From: Galbula dea
Taxonomy: Eukaryota; Chordata; Aves; Piciformes; Galbulidae
Length of the DNA stretch: 64,000 nt
Reading direction: 5' to 3'
Assembly: GCA_013399015.1 (NCBI GenBank)
Contig: VWZX01009189.1
Location: forward strand, 372,001 to 436,000
This document shows, one piece after another, positions 12,060-24,679 of the stretch. A model generated the notes under the pieces. The model saw only the letters and a list, made by a program, of their open reading frames with translations, searched no databases and was not told the origin of the DNA. Every line of letters begins with the position of its first letter. Positions within the stretch are counted from its first letter, which is position 1. The position numbers and the translations under genes are program-made.

Positions 12060-15000
12060 GCCTGAAGCTATCATAAGCAGATTGCTCTGCATACAGAACT
12101 ATTATATTAACTCTGTGTATCCTACAGGATGTAGAAGCAATGGCTTGCACCTCCCAAACTTTATGTACTGTTTTACTGAAGTACCATACTCCTATGTTCA
12201 GCATACAGAACCCCTACCTAAACGTGCTACTAGGTGACCAAAAAACCCCAAAATGCATAGTGGGTATTGACTTAACATTTGCAAACATGCAGGGTTAATG
12301 TGCTTAAAACTTGAAAATTTCAACTGCAGTCAACCTCCAAGATTGCATTCACTGCACTATAGAGTCTAATAAAAAAACTCAGTTACAAATCATTCTAAGA
12401 GCTATCACCAATGCATCTGAACAGCTTGAAGGGATACACAGTTCACAGTGCTACTAATATTCATTATTTATTTGTGCCATTTGTAAAGAAGACTAAGTAT
12501 GTTAAAACTAGAAAATTTTAAAGAACTGAAAGCTATTCCTCTTTATGTAGCAACAGCAAATCAATAGAAGATTGCTTAAAACCCATTATGAGTGTGTATA
12601 TACACAGAATGTATAATTATGTACTGAAATAGGAGGGAAAATTGTTTTCCTTCTTGTATGGATAGATTTCTCAAGACAAAAGTAATAATTACACAATATA
12701 TTATGTGTCCAAATCACAGAACTGACCAAAAAGTCTTTTCCCATAAAATATTATCAACAAGAGGAGTTTTTGAAAGTTACGAAAGGTTAAAGAATGTAAA
12801 GTTGAAGAAGTGTTATCCTTTGGAAGTAATTGATATAATCATTAGATTTTCATGCAATTTATCTGGCTAGAAAATAAAGAGACACCTGTGTTGAACCATC
12901 ACATCATTAAATTAAGCCCAAGCAGGGTCTATTTCATTAGCATTATTACTCTGGACAATAGTAATGAGAAGTAACAAGCAGCAACATCTACCACTTGTGT
13001 TAGTATGTTAATAAAACAAGTAACAAAAAGGAATACCTGAAAAAGAGTGGAGACTCTACATCAAAGGAAAAACCATAGATATTTATAAACTTACTCTCAA
13101 ATCTGGTTGGAAAAAGATTAAATTCTATTTAACCAAAATACTTAAAGCAAGATAAACAGAAAAAAGCAACTGCTTCGTCTACTGTCCAAGCTATGAATTG
13201 GAGGACAGTGCAATATCTTTGATAAGAGTGCAAACTAAGGCAAGAGAAGAGATTGTCTTCACAGTTTAAGCTTTTGTCTTAAACAGAAAAAAACCTCACA
13301 GAAATCATTCTTCTAACTTGTTAAAAGGAGTACAGGTATAAAAGAGAAAGTGGATCAACTGCTTTAGATAAAGCCTGGTTTGCAAGTTTGGTAGAATTTT
13401 GTGCAAGCCCTCAGACACCTTCAAGAGATTTGAAAACATTATCCAAGTGAAGTGTGGAATCCTGCACGTGTAACCTTTCAGTCCAACTTCAAACTGTGAG
13501 TCAGAAGGCAGTAAAGGTCCACGAGTGATTGGCCAAGAGATGTAACACAGAACAGCTACTTGCAGAAATACAACATAAAGCTTAGTCTCACCTCACTGGT
13601 GCATAGCATATGAGTTGTCAAAGGAGAACACGACCACCACACTCCTACATCTTACACTTCTTATACTGTATCATAATCCTACTCTCATGCAATCCAGCTC
13701 AGAAGCACCTGATCATTTCTGCTGGAGCCTAATCAAATAAATACAGATAGTCTTGCTAAATCCTGCTTAGCAGCATTAAACAAATGAAAAGCAAACCTTT
13801 ACTCTTCCCTCTGAGCCTAGACAACCTGACATTAATGAAGATGTATATTCAAAAGGAATATGGAATAAGCCTGCACCTCAATTCATGAGAACTCCAGTAT
13901 CCTGTAAGAGGTAAGCCCTGGGCAGGTTTACAAGTTCTAGAAAATTGCTCACTGGGGGAAACAATCTGCTGATTTAATTCTCTGCAGGATTTCACAAGTC
14001 CCTCCAGTCATCTCTTTCTGCTGTATACATTCATATACATCATCAAAAGAGACAATTTAGGAACTGGACCAGATGGATGTATAACCCAAAACAGTGTTGT
14101 TTGTTAAAACTAAAAGCTATTAATCAAAATAATTTCCTTTATTAAACTCTGTGGGAGGAAGGGACAAACACAGCTGATGTACCACGCACATTTACCCTGA
14201 GTGCATCTCAGGACAATACAGACTGAGGTTATTTTCACCAGGCTCCACCAAAGAAAAAATGTTGATAGCAGAAATGCTCTTCCTAAAAAAAGCCAATTAT
14301 GGCAGGACAAAGAAAGCAGGAAAAGGCAACCTAAATGCTTTCCTTGAGTAGATAAGGCATGTTAGGTTTTTTTCCCCAAAGGAAATAATTACATTCTCTG
14401 AAAGGACTGGCAGCTTGAAGTTATTTTTAAACAAAGAGCAGTGCTTTGTCTAACCTGAGCACTAACTCGTTTTTGGAAAGCAATGGGTGAGACCTGAACA
14501 AAGTTAGCTTCACCTTTCACCATACACCTAATGCCAACCCAGCTAGAAAACAGCCTGGGCTATTTCAGGCTTAAGACCCATGGACAATACTTACTGCTCT
14601 CTCTCTTCTGACTCCCAAATTCCCTACATAGTTTGATACAGGACTAAAGAATATCAATGTATACTTTCTGGTTTTCCAACCTAGAGTTTTACAGTAAAAA
14701 TAATTTATCTGAAACACATGCAAAAACCACTGCAATTCTAACAACAGAAAAAACTTGTAGAAACAAATTACAGAAACAGAGTCCTCTAGAAATACCTGGA
14801 AAATAGTTTCTTAAATATCAAAAGGAGATATACAAAAGAAAGCTAAGCCTGTAGCTATTTGCCTGGCAGCCAAAACCACAGATTTTTATAGACTAACTAT
14901 TTTGGAGGAAGTCACTAAAGCAGAACACAGCTGTAATCCTTTAGTGACACTCAGATACAACAAAACAAACATCATTCCACAGGTTCTAATTTTGAGGCAG

Positions 15001-18000
15001 AAGCACACACTCTGGCACAGCAGATATTAAAGGAATCCTAGTAAGATAAGGGATCTTAGTAAGAGGAGATAGAGGGCAGCCTCCTGGGCACTTCCACTCA
15101 TTTATTTCACATCACAGTATGAATAAGAGAAAAAGAAGGAAAAACTGCATGTAAGATACCTGTTCTTATTCTTAAAGGAATAAGCATCTGAATTGCAAAA
15201 AAACAAGAGAACAGTTTGGTCCAAATATCATCTGATTTTCTGTATAGCCCAATTATTCTACAGTTATTATTTTAAGGAGTTATTACTTAGATACTCCTAC
15301 TCATACATTTTTCATAATCAGAGCTTTCATTGATGTAGTTTATGAAAATGTCTTTTAGTAGCATAGATTTTAAAAGGCTTATTTACAGAGTAGATTGTCT
15401 GAAATACATGCTCAGGCAGAAACCCTGTCTGACTTAAAAGTAAACAGACTGAAATGCTAGCACATTATTACTGCCTCATTAAGAAGCAAATTAGTTGTTT
15501 TTCTCTTTGTTTAGCAATACTCAACAGGTACTTACTTTGACACCGTTTTTAAAGTGAACACACATTAAATTAACATGTTTCATGGTTACAGGAAACATTT
15601 ATTGGACAAAGGCCAACCCAGCAGCCTCTCAACAGAAATTATGATTTCTGAATTAAAGAAATATACATTAAATTACACAAGACGCTTCTCTAGGCATGCT
15701 TCTTGCCAACACATTGTATCTGACAAAAGCTGAAGATTTCTACCCTTCTAATTCGTGTTTACAATGTACCTCAAATACAATTTATTATAAAAATAATTAA
15801 TACAAACTGTACATGTGCCAAAAGCATGCCCAGAGCTGACCTCCTCTGCATACTCAACCAAATCATGAAAATTGTGCGTGCAAAGATCAACAAAAAACTA
15901 TGTTATTTCTCTTCACTGTGTATAGAAAACAAGTTCTATTAGTAAACAGTCAGCCTAAATTAGCATTAACACAGTATTTAGCTTAGACTTGGCCTTTATA
16001 TCAGCTTGGAAATAAACAGAAAAGGTACAATAATAACAAATAAAACAAAAAAGCAGTAAAAACAACACAAAGCTGGATTAAAATACAGCGTTCTAGTTGG
16101 GAGTCAACAGGGCAAGTGCTTTATAAAAATTATGTTTTTCCTTTGACAAAATCAGTACAATACTTGCTGGTACAAGCAATAAAAAAACCCCTCTCATAAA
16201 ACACTTCCAACTTCGCTTTCCATTTTAATGGCCGCAGGCAAAATTCAGAATACATTTGTCAAGTTGATATTATCAACACAACAGGAGCATGCCTGACTTG
16301 TTCTACATTTGTTCTGAAAGTTCACTTTTAGAGGCCACCAGCCAAGAAAGGAGAACACAGGAAACCAAAATCATTCATACCAGGAAGATACAGAAATATA
16401 CCTTTCAAATATTTAAGGGAAGTTTCTGTAAATATTACCACACATTACTCTGCAAGGCATCAATCACATCCAGTTTAACACTAAAGACCAACCAATCTGA
16501 AAATTAGAGGTGATTTCCACTGTCTTTGCTCAGTTTAATGTGACAACTAGTGCCAACATCTTTCACTTTTTTCCTGACATCTGAAATTGATTTCACAGAC
16601 AGATACTTGAGAATGCAAGAATACTACAGAAAAGGACGTAAGAAAAGCACTGCAAAGACCAAATCAAATGTGCAGTCTTAGGTTGGCTTTTTCCCCTCTT
16701 CGGTACTTAAAAATCATCTGCATCATTAAGCATCTGAAAGAAAATGCCATTAAAAATTCCTAAACATATCTGGATCTTATTCTTGTGCCTTGGAAATGAA
16801 TACCAGACAACTATACAATGAGAAATTCTTTGCTGTTATACATTGTTCCTCTTCTATTTTTATTCCCTTTGATAATACCTGGGTAAGGTTTGATCACATA
16901 CTTAGCAAAAGCCTATTCTTTCACAAAAATACATGCCCTTTTAGATGTATTTTCTCTGTTTTAATTTCTTAGGTTTCTTCTTTTCCAGACTAAAATTTAT
17001 AGCAAGAACGAAAATATATCACAGAGATTCCAACTCTGACAATCCTATGATCAAAAAGCCCCAGTCATTCAAATTGTGTAATTCTCTGATTTGCCCATAG
17101 ATGGAATGAGTGCTTAGTTAGCTGACCTGATCAAAACAAGATCCACAAAATTATTTACATGTCAAAAAAAAAAAAAAGCCCAACTCCTTATTAAACACAC
17201 AGAGTGGACATGCAATGAAGCCTATGAATTGAGGCTCCACGTTAAGAACCGCTACAAGAGACTATTGTTGTAGCAAGAATTACTGCATCATTTAATGGAT
17301 TTCAAGGATAACACAGAATGGGTTTGGGCTGCTTATTTTTAATGAGGGCACAATGATATTAGGGCAAGAAGCTTCACTTTGGCACCAATACAGTGCTTGT
17401 AAGAGAGGGATTTCAACAGCTGTCCTATACAGATGGTTGCTCTTACTTACAAAGCTTTGAACTGAAGAAAGATTAAATCTATGGATGATGGACCTTTACC
17501 TTGCTGCTTTGCTTGCATAGTTGGCAGGGAAAAAATAGTTAAGACAGATTATAAGAAATGTCTTGTTTATAGTATGCACACAGTATTTCTTAAACACACA
17601 AAGCACAATGTTTATTTGTTTTTAGCAGCATGTGGTTTCCACCAAGTGCCTGGAATTCTTCTGACAAAAATAAGGAATTTCAGCTTTCCTGAAGTCCCAT
17701 CAGAATGTCCAGTATTAAAAATGGAAAAAAAGAAATACAAGTTACACAGAAGAATGAGTCAAAGTCAGAAGTAAACAGTATAAAAGCAAAATGCCACACA
17801 TTGCATGACTAATGGCAGATAGGTTTGTGCCAAGTTAATTAAACCTATTTTTCATTGCAAGTTGAAAATCTTGAAAGAACCCTTCCTGAGGAAAATGTTT
17901 AAAACAAGGCATAGGAGTGAAGGATTTGATTTGCTGTGCTGGCATGGCCTCAGCAAGCAGCAATAAACACTATTCAGTGAAAATGTATTTGCATTGAATT

Positions 18001-21000
18001 CACAAAACTCAGAAGTTACTGTGCAAAGTTACTGTTCTGACCTGAGGTTTCATTTTTGAAAGCCAGCTTCCATATTGACTTTTTAAAGATCTTGCTGAAT
18101 TCCTTGGTTTACTACAACTGTTTATTACAAACTGTTGCCTGATAACAGCTGTTCACCTACCCCTAGAATATCTGCATCAGCAACAGAGATTTTCAGCCTT
18201 AAAATGGAATATGGATACATGAGCTAAAGAACTGCAGAATCCATGGCAGCTATTGCACAACTTCCAGCCTTTTACTTCTAATGAGTGCTTCTAGTGCACA
18301 CCAAGGTTCAAAGGAAAGATTCAATAATTCTATTCTGGCAGCTATATACTATTTGGAAGCCAAAATGGATGGAATCTGTGGCCTTCTAATGTGAAAATTT
18401 ATTTTAAATTGTACAAGGGAATTTGAGAGCTCTACTTTCTCTCAGGAGATTTAAAACTGGAATTGATCTTTTGATTTTATCAACCATATTTATAAGAAAT
18501 CCTTTTCCCAAAGAGAAGTGAAACAATAAAACACTGCTGAAGCACAAAACACAAAATTCCAGGAAGCTGAGGTATTTGTGTATTCTTTGGAATTACAAAC
18601 TTTGCTGGACACTCAAAACCATGTGTTCCTCATCTTCACAGAATAAACAAATACAAAATGTGCTCAACAAGCAAAAAGTGAGAGAAGAGCAAAAGCTTGG
18701 AAACACAACATATTTCTCTGTCTCAGTAGGTCAAGATATTGGCACAACTGATCTTTAAAACAAGAGAGGCACACCACCAACTTCTTTTAATGTATGATTT
18801 CATTTCATAGGAGTTGATTCTAGAGCAATTGTTTTCATGGTAACTATTACAGGATGTCACTTACTAGCTCCTTCTTCTTTTTTAACACACTGGAGTACTC
18901 AGTTTGTGGCATCAGCCTATTGACAAATGACTTTTGAAAATGTGACAAATTACACTGACATCTTCATGTGATTCCTGCAGGATGCAAACCACAACAGATC
19001 ACATTTCTCCTCCTCTTCATCCCTCAGTGGAATGTAACTCATTTCAAGATGGCCTGATCATGAATCTTGTGGCTGAAGTCTCCATACTGATAGAATTTGA
19101 AAACCTGAATCAAGAAACCATTCGAAACTACACTTTCTCCTCATTCTTCAGCAAAATAATACTGTATCAGTGGTTCATTATTTTCCTTCTGATCTACTAA
19201 CTAATGCTTTTTGTAATGCCACTGTGCTTACAGACACCAGCTACCACCAATATAGCTATAGGATGTATCAAATACCTGACCCTGCTCCATCTACTGAGCA
19301 TCCACCAGCTGGGAACAGATGTCCATGCTGCATTTCAGTGCTTACTGAACACTCCTGAATGTGAACTGAGACACACAGAAGGTACCAGATATCTTAAAGA
19401 CCTAAACAAAAATACCCACAGCAACTATGCAAATAAAAAGATAAATCTCCTCTTCTATTCTGATGGTGTCATCAGGGATAAGAGTTATAAAGTATTTATA
19501 TTGCACACTTCTAATAAGCAGTGTAGGACCATTAATGAAAATAAGCTCAAGAGTTCAAAATAAATCTTTGTACACACATTACTTTAAACTGTCATACTTC
19601 ACCTAAATTGAAGCAGGTTTTCATTTTTAGTAGCAATAGCATTTTTGCCATATATTTCCTATGCAAAAAGATTTGAACTATTCATTTTTGTTCAAGCTTT
19701 CCAAGCAAATTTACCCTTGAGCACAGATCAACATAAAATATTTCAGCTCAAAATTCAAGTAATTAAAAAAGTTTTCTGCACTCAAATATGCCCTATAAAA
19801 AGTAAACATACACAGGCAAAATAAATTGGTAGCTAGACTATCATAATGATATAGGTTTATGTAACAAGATACACATTTAATGTTTTCATTCTTCATTTAA
19901 CACTTCCTTGTCTGTTCATTACTGAACACTGAAAACAGACTTTCCTCTGAAATTTAGACATTCCAGTCACTAAATGATACATTTCAGAAAGACTAATATT
20001 TCTTTCAGGAGGACCTTTGTTGGTGTAAACAGAGTATTTAAGGGAAAATGTAATAACAAGGCATCAGTTCATCCTTCTCCCTATCAATACAACTATTGCA
20101 AGCTCCACACATCGATATCTGTATCTACCTCAATGGACACATTATGAATCCATTTATTACCGAGGGTTGAAATTACACATGAATTCACAAAGAAATAAAT
20201 CATCATGGATCAAGAGGGTCCACAGGAAGCAATACTGCCACTGCTTGGAAGAAATCAGTTGTAAACAGGAAGCAGTAAGGAAACCAACTTCTCCAATTTC
20301 AACTGCAAAGAAAGATCAGCAGAGACACTGCATATGTTCAATCCAGGAGAGGCAGAGTAAGGAGACTGAGTGTGGAACGTGCTGGGTGAGATCAGGATAG
20401 CTCAAGATCAGTGGAGAGATGGAGAACAGAACAACAATGATCAGAAGCAGCTTATGTCCCAAAGGAGGCACCATGTCTGAGGTAAAAAATGATCAAGAAA
20501 TGAAATTTGTATTCTTAAAGGAACACTGGATCAAACACTGAAAACACAAAACCAGTGAAGACCATCATGGTAAATTTGCACAACGATTTTCATTCTGTGT
20601 TTAATTCTTCTATAACACATAATACACAATTTCTCTCTGCTTTAAGCTGAGACCCAGCACTTTGCATGGAAATTCCAAAATCCAAATAGGGTCTGCCAAT
20701 TCAACTACATTCTGTTCATGGTGTCTCTGGTTAAGAAAAAAAGGTGAAAACTAGTATGCCCTCAAAATAAGAGGAAAAATAAGCATGCATGAAAAAGAAG
20801 ATAAGGATTTACAAGACAAAGCTATTTTTTGTTTGCTGCCTATTTCTTCAAACTTCACAGATTGTCAGATGATATATACAGACATCCATTAGTAATTACT
20901 TAACTATGACAACACCTAAAGGCAGACTTGGGAGGGTTGTTTGGTTTCTTCTCTTTTAACTTACTCTCCCCCCTTTCTTCACAGCTACCCATAGCCACTG

Positions 21001-22420
21001 GAAGCTACTATGACCATTCCTTTCTCCATAGTACACACCTTCAAATCCACCCTCAAAGACAGAATTCCCAAGTGACTATAAATTATTTCCAAATCACAGT
21101 CACAATTGCTTTAACATAAAAAAGTTAATTTCTTTCACCCTGCTTGAAAAGCAAACTTTCCTCCCTCTTATCTGTCCTTGCCGCCCAAATAATGGATGAC
21201 AGTCACCTGGTTTATGTTAAACTGTCATTCCCAGATCTCTCATGCTGATTCATTCTCAGCTTTCAGAACACAGGCACAAATTGTCAGGAAGAGCTATGCT
21301 GACTTCATTTCCCATATGGAATCCAACAGCTGGAGTTCATTCATTACAACAAGCAAAAAATCCTGATATAAATTAAAAAGAGCAAGACAACATGGCAACA
21401 AATGCCTCTTCCAGTATTTCAAGTACAACACTGAAGAGTACTGTAAAGCAAGCACATTGTTCTGTCAGACATGGAATTAATAAAGTCCAATTATCTATAG
21501 ACATGCTTGTGTCTACAAAATCCCATTTTCAACTTCCAATAACCCCAAAGGCTTCCCCTTCATTCATGAGTCCCCAAGTACCATTAGTCCAGTCCCACAC
21601 ATAGCACCAGCTCCCCTCCAAGATCCCTATACCTTCACTCTTCATCAAATCTACAGTATGTCCTGTCTCAACCCTCAACTCATCCCATTAGCACTTTGTC
21701 AGGCTACAGAACTCATGAGATGGAGCAGGAGGTTCCTACTTGCTCTCGGGTCAACTAGCATCAACACCTGTCAAGAGAGCCAATAGGTCAACCACAAGAG
21801 ATAATTGCTGAGATTGTATTCAGTGGAAGCAGTAATTTGGGTCCTTTATACAACCCAACTATCAATTTTCAGGAACTTAGGGAAAATTGAAACTTCTACC
21901 TCAGACAAATGAAAATCAAATTATTTTCCTCCCTCTAGGTTATTCTTAAAAAACCCTAATTATTTAACTAAATTTTATTAACTGAACTTTACACTTTAAC
22001 AGAGCTTTCAAATTAGCTACTGTGAAAACTTTTTATCTTCAAAATAAACAACTTTCTGTTGGTAACATTGAAAGTCTGTAATACTTCAGAAGTGATATTG
22101 ATGGTTTAATGGTTTAATACAGCAGCATGGAATTCTTTTCACTGTTTGGATTTTGTTGCTTTCATAAAAACATCTACTTTAACACAAGATTTCAGAAGCT
22201 TAACTATAATGAAAATAATGAGAATATCTGATATGATATTCTTTAGTTTCAGAAGGGGAAACTGCCCAGAATAAGGAAGCTTATTAAAATAGCCAGAAAA
22301 GTTAAATAGCAGGAAGAGAAGGCTAGGAAGAAAAGGTCCCTCAAAACATGAAAGTTCAAATGATAAAGAAAAAGAACACCACGAAGCTTCGTGTGGTTAA
22401 TGTAGAAAAATACAGTGACA
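12060..22420. other. AT-rich intron, nothing gene-like seen
   Basis: No exon, RNA gene or transposon is recognised. An A14 run lies at 17164-17177. The longest open frames (for example 119 codons at 19204-19563, plus strand) show no domain or motif and are judged to be chance frames. Confidence 0.6.
17164..17177. repeat. A14 homopolymer
   Basis: Fourteen A on the plus strand with no recognisable SINE or retrocopy body upstream. Confidence 0.9.
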
Positions 22421-22429
22421 GTGTCACCT

Positions 22430-22596
22430 CCCCACCTCCTCCCCAAAAAAACCAACTTCCAAGAAAAACTTCACAAGGAGAAAAAACCCCAAACACACCC
22501 AAGCACCACACAAACCAAAAAAAACCAAACCCAAACACCCAACAAACTAAAAAGAAAAAAAAAAGCCATCCTCCAAAAAAACCCAAACCAAGCAAA
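22430..22596 (-). repeat. C/A-rich low-complexity tract (G/T-rich on minus)
   Basis: About 165 bp built almost only of A and C on the plus strand, beginning CCTCCCCACCTCCTCCCC and continuing as CCAAA/CCCAAA/CACA mixtures. It is the same composition class as the tracts near 12.0, 45.1, 51.8 and 55.0 kb. Long open frames on both strands (91 codons plus, 87 minus) arise only because the tract lacks stop-forming combinations; they are Lys/Pro/Thr or Phe/Gly/Val-rich and not genes. Confidence 0.85.
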
Positions 22597-24288
22597 ATAA
22601 CAGGTAGTTTCTCAACCATTTAGAAATTACATACATTACAGAACAGACTATTTAATCACTGGTTAGTGCTTCTTTTGCAATGAAAAGGGACTTTAGCACG
22701 CAAAGAAATCGCGGCCATTGACTAAATCTTTGATGTTACACAGCACACTGCAAGACCAAGATTTATTTAAATAAAGATACTTTAAAATTGGTGAGCCACC
22801 TGCAGATTTAAACTCTTGTGTCTGTGAACAACAAAAACATTTTCCCATTCTATTTTTCATATGACATATCAAGAATTTTGAAGACCTGGAAACTGCAGAA
22901 GCTGTCATCATCTGGCATAATATTGCACAATTTCCACTAAAGGCAGCTGGTTGGCTTGTGCAAGAAGCACAGTGAACACTATTTGATCCAGCAAACACAG
23001 AGAATCAACTGAACAACTTTTTGTTTTAATTGAGAGTAGTTTTTATGTTAAATGGCCAAAAGAACTAAAAGATAATTTGAAGATTGTCTGATAAGCTCAG
23101 AAGCCAGGGAGCAGATAGTACCATTTGAGTTTTTCCACTCTGACTTTCAGCAGAAAAGACATGTCTGTCTTCTAGCAAAAAGCTAATTCTCCTGTAGCTC
23201 TGTAGTTATTGTTACTGCTGCTGTAATAGTATCTCCATGTGAAAAACTTTAGTATTCCATTGACAGTTACCAGAGAGAAAACTAAGTTTGGCAATACGCC
23301 TCACTTTTTTGAACTTCTCCCTTTCATTTTTAACCTTTTTCATGAAACTGATCCTTAAGTTTACCCTGCTTCTTTTTGCTCCAAGAACAAGAATCTGGAT
23401 ATTAAAATTCAATGTACTTATATTTTATTTAGGTGGAATAATTGGCAGTGGAGGATATCATTAAGAAGAGAGTTAGATGACTCATAACTTTTACCTTACC
23501 TGAGCAAAACTGTATCATTGCTGTACTGCCAAACAGATTAAATTAGCAAAATGGGAAACCATTAAAAAGTAGCACAACAATGCAGAAACAAACACAACTG
23601 TCCTTCAAATATGAACAGAGGAAAGGGGACCATATGTCCAGAGGGATATTGATCTTCCTAACACTGACAGCAAAGTGTCCTAGTACCTTTACTTAAAGGA
23701 AGGCTTCAATGAAATTGCTGGGGTTTTTTTATAAATTAGAAGCAGCAGCTCTGAGACCATACATGATGAACAGGAGAAACTTCTGATGGATGTTGTATAT
23801 ACTTGTGGATAGAAAGATTTAACACAAGAACTCTAAAACAGTAACTCAGGTAAAAGTCAGACTAACAAACAGCATACAGCAGTTCAGCTTTATCACCAGC
23901 CTCCATCCTCATAATACATCTCCTTTGTCAAGTTTTAGAAATGACTACCATTAGTGGAGCCTTGGCCTTGAAATGGTGTCAGTAATCAGACATGATGCTG
24001 TGAGTGACAGTCAGAGTTGACTGATTTCTAGAAAGGAGAAACAGAGAACTGCATGTCCAAACCAAGTGGTTTACTACTTCCAGCAAGAGAGTTGAAAATG
24101 GTTTCCTTAAGGTTAAATCAAAAGAGCTGGCAACTAAAAGTTTTGGAGTGAGAAAAGATCAAGTCCTGTACATTTCTTAATGCTTCCTGGTTCTCACTGT
24201 GTGCACTTTCTACCTGTAGAGAAATCAGTAATTAATGCTTTGCTGATGGTGGTTTTGAGTCATTTTCATCATGTTGCTTATCACAGAC

Positions 24289-24672
24289 TGTGATGGTTTG
24301 GACCTGGCTCCCTGCCAAATGCCCAAACTCACAGTGAACACCTTCCCCCTTCTTCTCCCTCTCAGAACTTTAGAAAAACAAGAGAAACTAAAGAGCCCCA
24401 AACAACCTTAATATATCAAATATATATATTCTTTTACATCACCAGCAATCGCTGCCTCTCAAGGCCTACAAGGCGTGACTCCTCCACACGGGCGAGACCG
24501 ATAGCAGAGAAACTGCGTCCTCGGATCCACCGGAAGGGAAGAGAGGGCGAAGGCCTCTCCCCCTCCTTATTTATACCCTGGGTAACAAAAATCACATGGA
24601 ATACTGGGAACATGACCACTTCCCTGGCTACAAGCTGGTTACCAGGAAAAAAGCCTGGGTCAAACCATCACA
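24289..24672 (-). mobile_element. solo LTR of an endogenous retrovirus, with intact target duplication
   Basis: The element is 384 bp and begins TGTGATGGTTTG and ends CAAACCATCACA, so it has the TG...CA termini of a retroviral LTR and unusually long inverted ends (12 bp perfect). It is flanked by a perfect 5-bp duplication, CAGAC at 24284-24288 and 24673-24677. On the minus strand a TATA box (TATAAATA) is placed as in an LTR promoter, which sets the orientation: the same direction as SDK1. No internal viral sequence adjoins it, so it is a solo LTR left by recombination between two LTRs. About nine CpGs lie in 24450-24555, unusual in this CpG-poor intron, and with the intact duplication suggest a fairly recent insertion. 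The avian ERV family is not identified; a 5-bp duplication does not decide it. No clear AATAAA is seen. Confidence 0.85.
24568..24575 (-). promoter_or_regulatory. TATA box of the solo LTR
   Basis: TATAAATA read on the minus strand (plus strand TATTTATA), preceded by ACCCAGGG and followed by an AGG-rich stretch. It lies about 97 bp into the LTR from its 5' end in the sense direction, a normal U3 position. A transcript would start about 25-30 bp further on, near 24540, and run toward the SDK1 Ig1 exon about 22 kb away. Promoter activity is inferred only. Confidence 0.6.
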
Positions 24673-24679
24673 CAGACCT

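Noticed and set aside
19204..19563. 119-codon plus-strand open frame
   Set aside because: No recognisable family; overlapping frames of similar length in the same area suggest a chance lack of stops.
22348..22623. Overlapping 91-codon plus and 87-codon minus open frames
   Set aside because: Both are translations of the A/C low-complexity tract and are strongly biased (Lys/Pro/Thr or Phe/Gly/Val); no domain is visible.
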